Positions 6,120 to 14,040 of a stretch of DNA of 61,891 nucleotides are shown here, piece after piece. Made by a program: the position numbers and the translations under genes. A model generated the notes under the pieces. It saw only the letters and a program-made list of their open reading frames with translations. It did no database searches and had not been told where the DNA came from. Source of the stretch: a virus. Within the stretch, counting starts at the first letter, position 1. Each line of letters starts with the position of its first letter. The stretch spans positions 1 to 61,891 of IMG/VR virus record IMGVR_UViG_3300037242_000090; one strand, 5' to 3'.

Positions 6120-6627
6120 GGTACTGACATACTTGGCTCACCATGCACCAAAGTTTAACAAAACCAGCCGATAACAAGTTCCACGTCGGCAACCGCGCAG
6201 ACGGTAAGCACTATTGGCTAACGCCACCAGCGATTTATGCTCAACTCGACGCCGAATTTCATTTTGACTTCGATCCATGCCCTCATCCGCTGCCACCGGG
6301 GTTTGACGGGCTTTTGTGCGAATGGGGGCAATCGAATTATGTCAACCCGCCATTCGGATCCATCATCCACCAGGGATGCAAGAAAGGACCGACGGCATGG
6401 GTGCGGAAGGCCATCGCTGAACACGCCAAGGGCAAGACGGTTGTTTTGGTTTATCCGGTGGACAAATGGGTTTTGATGCTTCTTAACGTCATTGGTGCGA
6501 GCGTTCGCAACCTCGGCGACGTGCGATGGTGCGCGACCGAGGATGGTACGCCGGGAAGGGGAACGGGCCGACACATTGCCTGTTTTACCCTAGGAAGAGG
6601 ACGCGGTGAGTGAAGTATATCAGTACC
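6120..6627 (+). mobile_element. Transposase-less mobile insertion cassette carrying dam
   Basis: The 508-bp cassette has perfect structural hallmarks. The left repeat (6120-6142, GGTACTGACATACTTGGC then TCACC) and the right repeat (6605-6627) are near-perfect inverted copies. The 8 bp immediately outside are identical, ATTGGATG at 6112-6119 and 6628-6635. An 8-bp duplication is typical of IS1595-family transposition, and the repeats match those around the transposase at 1098. The only gene inside is the adenine methylase, whose ATG directly follows the left repeat and whose stop lies in the right repeat. The insertion separates the early operon from its terminator at 6673. Confidence 0.9.
6143..6613 (+). 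CDS. dam: DNA N6-adenine methyltransferase (phage Dam type), 156 aa
   Basis: Matches the short phage-type Dam family. It begins with a segment around HYWLTPPAIYAQLDAEFHFD, followed by DPCPHP (44-49) and the catalytic motif NPPFG (68-72). The second half (KTVVLVYPVDKW) forms the next strand. It would transfer methyl from S-adenosylmethionine to adenine, probably protecting phage DNA from restriction. The start abuts the left inverted repeat. TATACT/CATACT within the repeat could act as a -10 box, giving a leaderless message. The gene fills the mobile cassette completely, so it arrived as cargo. Confidence 0.85.
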   Translation: MHQSLTKPADNKFHVGNRADGKHYWLTPPAIYAQLDAEFHFDFDPCPHPLPPGFDGLLCEWGQSNYVNPPFGSIIHQGCKKGPTAWVRKAIAEHAKGKTVVLVYPVDKWVLMLLNVIGASVRNLGDVRWCATEDGTPGRGTGRHIACFTLGRGRGE

Positions 6628-6672
6628 ATTGGATGATTCCGCTCCGGAGGCGAGCTATAACGCCGCCGGGAT

Positions 6673-6709
6673 GGGCCGGGAGTTTGTTCGGTATTCCCGG
6701 CCCCTTTTT
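6673..6709 (+). terminator. Rho-independent terminator
   Basis: A perfect 9-bp stem, GGGCCGGGA (6673-6681) with TCCCGGCCC (6695-6703), is followed by CTTTTT. It would end transcription from the early operon and from the dam cassette. Confidence 0.8.
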
Positions 6710-6741
6710 GAAAAATTCTCCAGACTGAATGGGAAACGAAA

Positions 6742-6915
6742 ATGTGTCTTGGAATATCGGCTGAAATCGGAATCTTCGACGGGGTGCTCAAAGTCTGGCT
6801 GGGCGACCCCGACTGCACCGGACCGGATCGCGATAGGCATGAAAAGATCAGGAATTTTCACAAACTCAAAATCGATAACGGCGACCCCCGCCGGCATCGC
6901 CCACCGCCCGTCTGA
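6742..6915 (+). CDS. Small hypothetical protein, 57 aa
   Basis: Begins MCLGISAEIGIFDGVLKVWL and continues with a charged half (RDRHEKIRNFHKLKIDNG). It is the only frame here that reads like protein; the longer frame from 6629 is rich in Ser/Thr/Pro and looks like a shadow. It starts just past the terminator. No family recognised. Confidence 0.5.
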   Translation: MCLGISAEIGIFDGVLKVWLGDPDCTGPDRDRHEKIRNFHKLKIDNGDPRRHRPPPV

Positions 6916-6955
6916 GGCGCGTGAACTTGTGGAAGTTGGAGGCGCGGCATAGCCC

Positions 6956-7507
6956 ATGACCACAGACGCCCCCACAACTCCGCAGCCTACAACATCGCTT
7001 ACTTCGCTGCACGTTCCAGATCTGCAATCTCTGACAATGCAGATTATAGGTCGGGACGCGCAGCTTTCTAAAGAGCAAATCGCCCTGGCGTATGACACCA
7101 TCGCTAGGGTCAAGGAGTTCACCCAAGAACTGAAGATGGCCCTAGACGAGCAAACCATCAACTTTATCAGGGATTACGGCGACTTCTCTGTTGAGGGCAT
7201 CCGTTATTATTTTGGCATCCCCAAAAAGTACAGCATTAATGATGTCGAGCGCGCCCTGGAAGTGGCGCTGGAAGTCGAAGGGGGCGACCTATCCGCCGTC
7301 GCGCAATGGTTCGCATCAGATCCGATCAAGGCTGGGTACGCCCGCTCCCGCCTGGAGGAAAAGGGCAGGCCGGAATTGTTCGACCAGCTTTTCGCAACCG
7401 ACGAAACAGAGGAGGTGAGAGAGGGCAAGCCAAAACAAGAAAAGAAACTGATTAAGGTGAGTGAAGATTTTATACCAAAGCGACTTAACTCAACATCACA
7501 AGGATAA
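6956..7507 (+). CDS. Hypothetical protein, 183 aa
   Basis: First of a run of recombination/replication-type genes. The N-terminus is Thr/Pro-rich and flexible. Residues 30-110 are predicted helical (LSKEQIALAYDTIARVKEF), and the C-terminus is charged and repeats short acidic/basic blocks. ATG 6956 overlaps the stop of a possible 12-codon leader (GTG 6921). No domain recognised. Confidence 0.65.
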   Translation: MTTDAPTTPQPTTSLTSLHVPDLQSLTMQIIGRDAQLSKEQIALAYDTIARVKEFTQELKMALDEQTINFIRDYGDFSVEGIRYYFGIPKKYSINDVERALEVALEVEGGDLSAVAQWFASDPIKAGYARSRLEEKGRPELFDQLFATDETEEVREGKPKQEKKLIKVSEDFIPKRLNSTSQG

Positions 7508-7512
7508 TCCAA

Positions 7513-8121
7513 ATGAACATCAACGATGTATACCCGAGCCGATGGCTCAAGGCATCCGATTTAAGCGGAGATACAACCGTCACAATCAAGTCCGTCAAAG
7601 CCGAAAGCGTCGGCAAGGGCAATGATGCCAAAGACAACCGGGCGGTCGCCTATTTTAACGAACTTGAAAAGGGCTGCGTTCTGAATGTGACCAACAAGAA
7701 CACCATCGTCAATCTATATGGTTTGCTCACCGAACAGTGGATCGGTAAGCGTATTACGCTCTTTGCGACCGAAGTGGATTACCAGGGCAGCCAGATTTTG
7801 GCAATTCGTGTGCGGATGCGTGCGCCGGAATCAGCGCAGTCGGCACCAACGGGAGGAGTCCAGGGCGGGATTACCGTCGAACAGCTCAGGGATGAAGCCA
7901 AGCGGGCCGCATGGGCGCAGTTCAAGGCGGCCTATCCGAATTTGGCACAAGATGCTTTGGTTTATCAGTTCAAACAGTCTGCCACTGCGTATTTCAACGG
8001 CACACCGCCGGACGCGACGGGTTGGCGTCGATTCGCTGATGACAGGTTTACTAAACAGCCGGTCACCGCACCGGCTTTCGATGAGATTGGACCGGGCGCC
8101 GACATAGACTGCCCATTTTGA
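7513..8121 (+). CDS. SSB-like phage protein, 202 aa
   Basis: The N-terminal ~100 residues (around DTTVTIKSVKAESVG, AVAYFNELEKGCVLN and WIGKRITLFATEV) have an alternating beta pattern, as in a phage family often found beside recombination genes. The last residues, GADIDCPF, are an acidic tip ending in Pro-Phe like the partner-binding tail of bacterial SSB. This suggests a single-stranded-DNA-binding protein, but the assignment is by pattern only. The AAGGAT upstream and 5-base spacing from the previous gene indicate one operon. Confidence 0.5.
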   Translation: MNINDVYPSRWLKASDLSGDTTVTIKSVKAESVGKGNDAKDNRAVAYFNELEKGCVLNVTNKNTIVNLYGLLTEQWIGKRITLFATEVDYQGSQILAIRVRMRAPESAQSAPTGGVQGGITVEQLRDEAKRAAWAQFKAAYPNLAQDALVYQFKQSATAYFNGTPPDATGWRRFADDRFTKQPVTAPAFDEIGPGADIDCPF

Positions 8122-8167
8122 TCATCGCCTTAAGCAACGGCGCACGGGATAAACCCCGTTCGCTGTT

Positions 8168-8650
8168 ATGAACATGGCCACAGATCGTGTTGTCAACTTC
8201 TCCGACATTACCCAAAAGCGAGAGCTTTTGTCTAAGCTGGGCGCACTCCGGGGTCGTCAGCGCGTCCGCATAACCAAATTCCAGAGTCACCGGACACTGG
8301 CACAAAATAGTTTCTGGTGGGCGGCGATTATCACGCCATTACGCGATTGGCTCATCGAGCAAACCGGCGATGTAACAATCACGCTGGAACAAACTGCGGT
8401 GATACTCAAGCTGGAAATCAATTGGGTAAAGGAAGTCATCAGCCCCGTGACCGGGGAAGTGCAGCGGATTCCGAAGGACACACACAACCTGGGCGTTTCT
8501 GATTTCTCGGAACTGATTGAGCTTGCGGGCAACTGGGAAGCTAAATTCTGTGATATCGTGATTGCGGACGTAGCGAATTACATCGAGCCGCCGGCGCAGG
8601 CCAAGCCGAAGCGGCTGGTGGAAGCGAAGGAGGCGCAGCATGTCTGTTGA
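8168..8650 (+). CDS. NinB/Orf-like recombination protein, 160 aa
   Basis: The motif SHRTLAQNSFWWAAIITPL (around residues 40-60) resembles the 'RSLxQNRxxW' signature of phage NinB/Orf proteins, which help load recombinases on gapped DNA. The length fits. A Pro/Lys/Ala-rich tail ends the protein. Start may be 8168 or the ATG at 8174. The position after the SSB-like gene supports a role in recombination. Confidence 0.5.
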   Translation: MNMATDRVVNFSDITQKRELLSKLGALRGRQRVRITKFQSHRTLAQNSFWWAAIITPLRDWLIEQTGDVTITLEQTAVILKLEINWVKEVISPVTGEVQRIPKDTHNLGVSDFSELIELAGNWEAKFCDIVIADVANYIEPPAQAKPKRLVEAKEAQHVC

Positions 8651-9263
8651 AACAACGTATCGGTGCGATATATGTAAAGGAGAAAAGTGCAACGGCAGCA
8701 CCGTTCCCCTTTTTGGATTTAACGTCGGGCGCGATCGCATTAAGGCATGCCCAGTCGCCAAGGCGAATTATCATGCTTGCAGCGGTTGTCTGGATAATCT
8801 CATCAACGCGGGATCGGCACTGTTGCTGGCTTCGCCGCAGCTTCCTTCCGATAAAGCAGGGGCATCGCCTGCACCCCGCCGTCCCCGTCGCGCCACGCTC
8901 CCCACCGGCCTAGGCGTAGACCCCGCGCGTATCGCCGAGCAACCGCCGCCGGATGATGCACCAATTGCTACCACCGGCGCCGAGCCACAGAAACTTGCAA
9001 GCGCTGGCCGCGCTCCCGCGCCGCCCAAAACTGACAGTGAACACGTCAACATAGATGACGCCCTGAGCCAGCCCTGGGACAAACGCCTGATCTTCCTACA
9101 CGATACAGTAGAAAAATTATTACCCGGCTTGATGTTCGATGTGTTCAAAAAAGCGATTGAGCTGAAGATCGGGCTGCTTGGGTACAAGGGCAAGGAATCG
9201 AAGATGCCCACGGAAAAACGTCGGGAACTGTACGAAATGGTTGTTAAGGGAGAGGTGCCGTAG
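8640..9263 (+). CDS. Hypothetical protein with N-terminal zinc finger, 207 aa
   Basis: Cysteines near the N-terminus (YRCDICKGEKC and later ACSGCLDNL) form a likely zinc site in residues 8-50. A Pro/Ala-rich linker (85-130) leads to a helical C-terminal domain (VEKLLPGLMFDVFKKAIELK). It overlaps the previous gene by 11 bases. Function unknown. Confidence 0.6.
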   Translation: MSVETTYRCDICKGEKCNGSTVPLFGFNVGRDRIKACPVAKANYHACSGCLDNLINAGSALLLASPQLPSDKAGASPAPRRPRRATLPTGLGVDPARIAEQPPPDDAPIATTGAEPQKLASAGRAPAPPKTDSEHVNIDDALSQPWDKRLIFLHDTVEKLLPGLMFDVFKKAIELKIGLLGYKGKESKMPTEKRRELYEMVVKGEVP

Positions 9264-9272
9264 GAGCCACAA

Positions 9273-9827
9273 ATGAACACGGAAGATAAAAACGATATGG
9301 CCTATTGGTTCCCGATATTGCAGTCCACGGGCGTCTTGGTTCCGCGCACTGAAATAATCAAAACCGACGTTGAGCTGATCGCTCTCATGGATGGGAAAAA
9401 GCCCGATGGCTTCGACGAGTTTGTCCGGTGCCTGCGCGCGGCAGCGGATGAATTTGGATACCCCGCATTTTTGCGAACCGGCCAAACAAGCGGAAAGCAT
9501 TTTTGGAATCGAACGTGTTTTTTGGAAAGCGCCGACAACATCAATCAGTGCATTTATGAACTTGTAGAGTTCAGCGAGATTGCCGATTTTATCGGGCTTC
9601 CTTACGGCACTTGGGCGGTACGCGAGTTTCTTAATCTGGAGAGTTCGTTCACGGCGTTTCCGGGCAGAATGCCCGTCAATATGGAGCGGCGATATTTTAT
9701 CGAGGATGGTCATGTTCTTTGCCATCACCCGTATTGGCCAGCATATTCAATTGAGGATCAACGCCCGTCCGCGCCAAACTGGCGAGACCTGCTTGGTAAA
9801 CTGAACCTGGAATCCGATCTTGTTTGA
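9273..9827 (+). CDS. ATP-grasp-like phage protein, 184 aa
   Basis: The segments AFLRTGQTSGKHFWNRTCFL, WAVREFLNLESSFTAFPGRM and ERRYFIEDG follow the pattern of small ATP-grasp proteins found in phages, where lysine and acidic residues hold ATP and metal. The substrate is not known. RBS-like GGAG upstream (GTAGGAGCCACAA). Assignment by motif reading only. Confidence 0.5.
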   Translation: MNTEDKNDMAYWFPILQSTGVLVPRTEIIKTDVELIALMDGKKPDGFDEFVRCLRAAADEFGYPAFLRTGQTSGKHFWNRTCFLESADNINQCIYELVEFSEIADFIGLPYGTWAVREFLNLESSFTAFPGRMPVNMERRYFIEDGHVLCHHPYWPAYSIEDQRPSAPNWRDLLGKLNLESDLV

Positions 9828-9952
9828 CAAGAAGGGCCATCGGCTCATCACCAAAATCAAAACGAAGGATTTCGCCTAATGAAGTTCCGCAGCCTGTCAA
9901 TCTTCCCCCGCCGCACCCGCCAATTCAGGATGGGCGGGAAGGTATATATACC

Positions 9953-10213
9953 ATGAGCAAGCTGCTGACAATTTCCGAAGTGGCCAACGTCCTGCGCTGT
10001 CACCCAAAGAGCGTACTACGGCTCATCCAGCGCGGAAGACTTCGCGCCGTGCATCGTCCGATTACCCAATCGGGTAGGGGCAAGCGCCCCACCCATTTGG
10101 TGTTTGAGACAGATTTGGAAGCCTACATCAATGGTCTTCCTGAAGCGCCTACAGCACAAGGATATCGTAAAGAGAAGCGCCCCCGAGCCCATGCGGTTAT
10201 CCAACTCGTTTAG
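9953..10213 (+). CDS. xis: Excisionase-type helix-turn-helix protein, 86 aa
   Basis: LLTISEVANVLRCHPKSVLR and LIQRGRLRAVHRP form the DNA-binding domain typical of MerR-like/HTH_17 excisionases, which direct integrase towards excision. ATG 9953 follows GGAAGG; an upstream TTG (9824) would add a low-complexity leader. The 3' end overlaps the integrase 3' end on the other strand by 17 bases, giving an excisionase-integrase pair in convergent orientation. Confidence 0.7.
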   Translation: MSKLLTISEVANVLRCHPKSVLRLIQRGRLRAVHRPITQSGRGKRPTHLVFETDLEAYINGLPEAPTAQGYRKEKRPRAHAVIQLV

Positions 10214-11444
10214 ACTTCGAAAAAAGTTGGCGTTCGATATGTCGTGCGACTTTCATCAATTTCTCCCGCATCTCGCCCCTGAGATAGAATTCGTCTATGG
10301 GGAACCGGAGCTTGCGCCCCATGATGACCGCGATCAGGTCTGGATCAATGTCCGCGCCCAACATCATCGTACGGCACATCGCTCGCAGGGTTTTGAATCC
10401 CGTCCGTTTCTTGGCCAGCCCGATCCTGCGCACCATGCGGGAAAAATTCTTGCCGATGGTGTCATTTCTGGATGCGGTCAATGGCCCCAACTCATCAGAG
10501 CGAACCTTGGCGGCGTTACATTTTTGGCCGGCCATGGTCGCAAAGAGCAAATTTCCGTCACCGCGGCGGTGAGCAAGGCTGCTGTAAATTGCATCGACGA
10601 CGCGGCGTGGAATAAAGCAGGCCCTAGGGCGACCCTTTATCTTAACTCTTGGGAAGCGGATCAAACCAGTTTTCAGGTCAACCGAAATCTTGGGCATAGC
10701 GGAAAGATCATCCGAGCCAAACGCACCAAACAATGCCAAAAGGATCTGGGCGTGAAGGTGCGGGTTGCGCGGCGGCAATTTCCTTCCCGATTTGGCGCGG
10801 CGATATTCCCCCAGGCGGCCGGCCTCGGCGATGATGCGACGCAGTTCCGCGATTGTCCAGGCTCGCTCGCCATATTCTCTGTCGCGCGATTCGCGGTGGC
10901 TGTCCAGTTCATGCTTGGGCGGCGGGTCGAACTCGTCCAGGTAGTCGGGGGCCAGCATCATGCTGCGCTTGGCCGCGAACCTAAAAAGCGCTCGGACAAT
11001 TACAATGTGCCGGCTGGCCGCAGAGGGTCCTCGCCTCCGCGCAGCAAGCCGAATGGTTTTGAACAGCTCTGCGGGCTGATTATCCCCGGGCCAGCGACAA
11101 CGGAAATCATGGAGAGGCGTTTTGGGGCTTATGGCCTTGGGCAACATCTTCTGGAGTTCAAGCCGGTATTTGCCAATCTGAACGTCGCTGAGCTTCCCGT
11201 CGGCGTGACGGCCGCACAGGCGCGTCCAGAAAAGATTGATGGCATCGCCGAGGGAATAGCCCTTGGGGGTGTCCCGCTCAGCGTGTCCCCGCTTCCGGTT
11301 TTCTTCGTCGATATTGTAGAGCCGTTCGCTTTCCTCGGCGTCGGCCGTGTATCGCATTTCCCGGCCCTGGCGTTTGCACATCCAGTAGCCGCGCTTATGC
11401 CAATACAGCGGGAAGTCCTTCCTGGGCTTTTGGGGCCGAATCAT
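10197..11444 (-). CDS. int: Tyrosine-family integrase, 415 aa
   Basis: Phage integrase for site-specific recombination at attP. The SAM-like core-binding region (IWALFWTR-type, around GKLSDVQIGKYRLELQKML) is followed by a C-terminal catalytic domain. Box II is FKTLRAMCRTMMLG and the likely nucleophile lies in DEFYLRGEM. Box I (LFGAFGSDDLSAMP) lacks the usual arginine, as in several divergent planctomycete integrases. Start 11444 (MIRPQKPRKDFP) is preferred. The frame opens to 11588, but those 48 residues (for example GRIRICDLVLIRDS) are the antisense of a tRNA fragment, that is, attP sequence. No strong ribosome site. Confidence 0.85.
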   Translation of the reverse strand: MIRPQKPRKDFPLYWHKRGYWMCKRQGREMRYTADAEESERLYNIDEENRKRGHAERDTPKGYSLGDAINLFWTRLCGRHADGKLSDVQIGKYRLELQKMLPKAISPKTPLHDFRCRWPGDNQPAELFKTIRLAARRRGPSAASRHIVIVRALFRFAAKRSMMLAPDYLDEFDPPPKHELDSHRESRDREYGERAWTIAELRRIIAEAGRLGEYRRAKSGRKLPPRNPHLHAQILLALFGAFGSDDLSAMPKISVDLKTGLIRFPRVKIKGRPRACFIPRRVVDAIYSSLAHRRGDGNLLFATMAGQKCNAAKVRSDELGPLTASRNDTIGKNFSRMVRRIGLAKKRTGFKTLRAMCRTMMLGADIDPDLIAVIMGRKLRFPIDEFYLRGEMREKLMKVARHIERQLFSKSKRVG

Positions 11445-11522
11445 TTGCCGCAGTGTGCAACAAGTGTGGAAGAATTTCAACCCCCCCTTGCATCGCTCGG
11501 GAAATGCGATACATTTGGCGCT

Positions 11523-12209
11523 ATGGCTACTGTCCCTGATAAGGACGAGGTCGCAGATTCGAATTCTGCCGAGCCCAATGCAAATCATCCGACAAAGCAG
11601 GTCGATTCAGACGAATCGCCCAATTTGTTCAGCGTCGCCACATTAGACAATAAATACCTGACGGACGCCGTACATGGTGTGGCGGCGGGTGTGCAGAAGG
11701 GGAACGGGCGCGATACCGGGAGTCGTGCCAAGGATCGTGTCGCAACATGCCGTGTCTGCGGAAAGCCCTTCCCGATAAGTGAACGTCAGCTTGTGCGATA
11801 CGATCAACACTGCTGCTCGACTAGATGCATCAGCGCTCGTTCCCGTGCAATTGCTCTTGAACAGCTTGCCCAGAGATTTACGGTTCCCGAATCAACCGAA
11901 CGCCAGCGACGGAGCGCCCATAAGCTTGTTAGTGGTCGCATCCGGCGCGGCGCGATGGTTCGCCCCGATACCTGCCAGTTTTGCGGCGAACCATGCGGGC
12001 CGCGCGCCCATCACCTTGACTACAACAAGCCAGACGAGGTGATATTTCTTTGTGATTCATGCCACAAGAAATGCCACTATCGCCCGGGCTTTGAAGCGAT
12101 GGCCCTATCGCGTGTTGCGCCGACTTCAATTCCAAAAAGCAAAACGGATGGACAGCATCGGGAGCGATCCACTTCCATCTCCCGCACCGGCGGATCGGGG
12201 GGAGAATGA
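11523..12209 (+). CDS. HNH-like zinc protein, 228 aa, 5' end overlaps attP
   Basis: Two metal-site regions are visible. One is CRVCGKPFPISERQ with CCSTRC (residues 75-105). The second is CQFCGEP, then AHHLDYNKPDEVIFLCDSCH and HKKCH, a compact HNH/zinc-ribbon pattern common in small phage nucleases. Residues 4-20 are encoded by the attP tRNA fragment, so integration would cut the gene from its upstream DNA and replace that with host sequence. It overlaps the methyltransferase start by 4 bases. An alternative is that translation starts downstream of attP. Confidence 0.55.
   Translation: MATVPDKDEVADSNSAEPNANHPTKQVDSDESPNLFSVATLDNKYLTDAVHGVAAGVQKGNGRDTGSRAKDRVATCRVCGKPFPISERQLVRYDQHCCSTRCISARSRAIALEQLAQRFTVPESTERQRRSAHKLVSGRIRRGAMVRPDTCQFCGEPCGPRAHHLDYNKPDEVIFLCDSCHKKCHYRPGFEAMALSRVAPTSIPKSKTDGQHRERSTSISRTGGSGGE
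11531..11577 (+). other. attP: attP core: 3' half of tRNA-Ile(GAT)
   Basis: The sequence folds as the 3' half of a tRNA. The anticodon arm is TGTCC-CTGATAA-GGACG (anticodon GAT), followed by variable loop AGGTC, a perfect T-arm GCAGA-TTCGAAT-TCTGC, the 3' acceptor strand CGAGCCC and discriminator A. There is no 5' half. Phages that integrate into tRNA genes carry exactly this portion so that the host tRNA is restored. It lies 87 bases upstream of the integrase start, and inside the 5' end of the gene at 11523. Confidence 0.85.
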
Positions 12210-13759
12210 AACCACTGCGGTTCGGCACATTCTGCTCTGGCATCGGCGCGCCCGAGTGCGCATGGCGCGGGCTGGGCTGGCAACCGGCGTGGTGCAGCGA
12301 AATCGATCCGTTCGCATCGGCGGTTCTGGCGCATCATTTCCCGAACGTCCCCAACCACGGCGATATGACCAAATTGCAGGGAGGCGATCTTGAGCGAGTT
12401 GACCTTGTTTGCGCCGGGACCCCCTGCCAATCCTTCTCTGTCGCGGGCCAAAGAGGTGGAATGGATGACCCGCGTGGCAACCTGGCACTCCGATTTTCTG
12501 AGCATGTTGGCGTTATACGCCCCAAGCAGCTGGTCTGGGAGAATGTCCCCGGCATCCTATCAAGCTGGACGGATGAGACGACGTATGCTCCGTCCGAAGG
12601 ATCGCTTGCCGTTGTTGGAGAAATTGAGCGAATTAGAAAAACCCTTGAGGTGGATGGCATTGACGTTGGCCCAAAAATCAGCAGTAGAGACTTTGAAGAG
12701 GTTGACCAGACCAACGATTTTGACCAATTCACATTCGCCCTTCTTGAACGCGGGCATAGTCTCGCGTGGGGAATCCTGGACGCTCAATATTTCGGAGTTC
12801 CGCAGCGGCGCCGTCGCGTCTTCGTTGTCGGAAGTCTTGGAAACTGGACCGATCCCGCCGCAATATTATTTGACCGCGCTTGCCTGTCTGGGCATCCTGC
12901 GCCGAGCCGAGAGACGGGGCAAGGAATTGCCGCAAGCCTTACGCACGGCGCTGATGGCGGTTGCAATGGCGGATACGCAGGGCGACGGCGCGAAGACGAC
13001 ACAAATCTAATCGCCGCGCCGCTTCGCGCGGTTGGGCCTGGATCGGCGCGCGTCGGCGATTCTCGCGGGCAGGATGCCCTAGTCGCTGGAACCCTGAGTT
13101 GGAACGGTAAGGCTGCGGAGAGCGCCACTCAACAGGACGCCGAATCAAATTTACTAATCGCGCACACACTGAGTGCCGATGGCTTTGACGCCAGCGAAGA
13201 TGGAACGGGGCGCGGGACACCGATCATTCCTATTCTGGAGGTAGGTAAGGGAACAACTTCTCGCGGTGCTGGTCCCAATGGCGCTGGTATCGGCAACGCG
13301 AATGATCCAATGTTCACCCTTCAGGCTGGCGCGCAACACGCAATCGCCTTCCAGAGCAGAGCATCCTCCTGCCAGAGTATGAATCCAAATGAAATCGCGC
13401 CGTCATTGGATGTCGGGAAATCCGGTGGTCTTGCAGTGGCTTTCCAAACTCGCATCGCGCGCAACGGTCGCGGCCAGCCAAAGGAAATCGCCGACGCACT
13501 GACAAGTTGTGAAGGCGGCACGCATGCCGACAGTAAGCCGCATGTCGCGGTGGCCAGCGGAGTGCGCCGATTAACACCACTGGAATGCGAGAGACTTCAG
13601 GGGCTGCCGGACGGGTGGACGGACATCATCTATTGCGGCAAGCACGCCAAGGATTCACCACGTTATCGAGCGATCGGAAACTCAATGGCGGTTCCGGTGC
13701 TGCGCTGGATCGCCCAGCACATCCGATCCGTGGATGAGATTGCGGGGAATCTCCCATGA
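12206..13759 (+). CDS. dcm: C5-cytosine DNA methyltransferase, 517 aa
   Basis: All core motifs are readable: motif I FCSGIGAPE (9-17), motif IV GTPCQSF with catalytic Cys 74, motif VI ENVPGI (112-117), motif VIII QRRRRVFVVG (near 200), motif IX RRLTPLECERLQGLP and motif X RAIGNSMAVPV. The long variable region between VIII and IX (about 230 residues) would carry target recognition and contains glycine/asparagine-rich segments. It methylates cytosine in DNA, probably against host restriction. Start fixed by ATGA overlap. The last residues SVDEIAGNLP recur at the end of the methylase at 14037. Confidence 0.93.
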   Translation: MKPLRFGTFCSGIGAPECAWRGLGWQPAWCSEIDPFASAVLAHHFPNVPNHGDMTKLQGGDLERVDLVCAGTPCQSFSVAGQRGGMDDPRGNLALRFSEHVGVIRPKQLVWENVPGILSSWTDETTYAPSEGSLAVVGEIERIRKTLEVDGIDVGPKISSRDFEEVDQTNDFDQFTFALLERGHSLAWGILDAQYFGVPQRRRRVFVVGSLGNWTDPAAILFDRACLSGHPAPSRETGQGIAASLTHGADGGCNGGYAGRRREDDTNLIAAPLRAVGPGSARVGDSRGQDALVAGTLSWNGKAAESATQQDAESNLLIAHTLSADGFDASEDGTGRGTPIIPILEVGKGTTSRGAGPNGAGIGNANDPMFTLQAGAQHAIAFQSRASSCQSMNPNEIAPSLDVGKSGGLAVAFQTRIARNGRGQPKEIADALTSCEGGTHADSKPHVAVASGVRRLTPLECERLQGLPDGWTDIIYCGKHAKDSPRYRAIGNSMAVPVLRWIAQHIRSVDEIAGNLP

Positions 13760-14040
13760 CCCCGGCCGCCCCCGACATCCTCGTGTTCCCGCAACCAATT
13801 ATCGCGCAGGCCGACGCTACCGCGCTGCCCCTGGCTGATGCGTCGGTTGATCTGGTTTTCACTTCGCCGCCCTATGTTGACGCCCGCACCTACGGGATCG
13901 GCGCGCAGCGAGATTGCGTCGAGTGGATCGACTGGATGAAGGGCGGCGAGATTTCACAGGCGATCCCGCCTGCTTATACAGAGTTCATCGGTAAACAGTT
14001 TCTCGCGCATGTCGTAGCGCAGACTGCGGTGGTCACATGA
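13756..14040 (+). pseudogene. Internally deleted DNA methyltransferase, 94 aa
   Basis: The first ~60 residues contain the beta-class catalytic motif (VDLVFTSPPYVDARTYGIG) and DCVEWIDWM. The text then jumps to a C-terminal-type sequence (GGEISQAIPPAYTEFIG). Full-length relatives of this kind usually have 200 or more residues between these parts. The S-adenosylmethionine-binding motif is missing, so activity is unlikely. The frame is intact and coupled on both sides, so the deletion may be tolerated because translation of the neighbours depends on it. Confidence 0.6.

Noticed and set aside
7457-7478. Sequence resembling a right element end (GGTGAGTGAAGATTTTATACC)
   Set aside because: It shares 11 bases with the end at 6605 but lies in frame within the 6956 gene (KVSEDFIPK), diverges in the conserved core, and has no partner or duplication.
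10104-11522. Long plus-strand open frame opposite the integrase
   Set aside because: It is the antisense of the integrase with low-complexity translation; only the part from 11523 has recognisable motifs.
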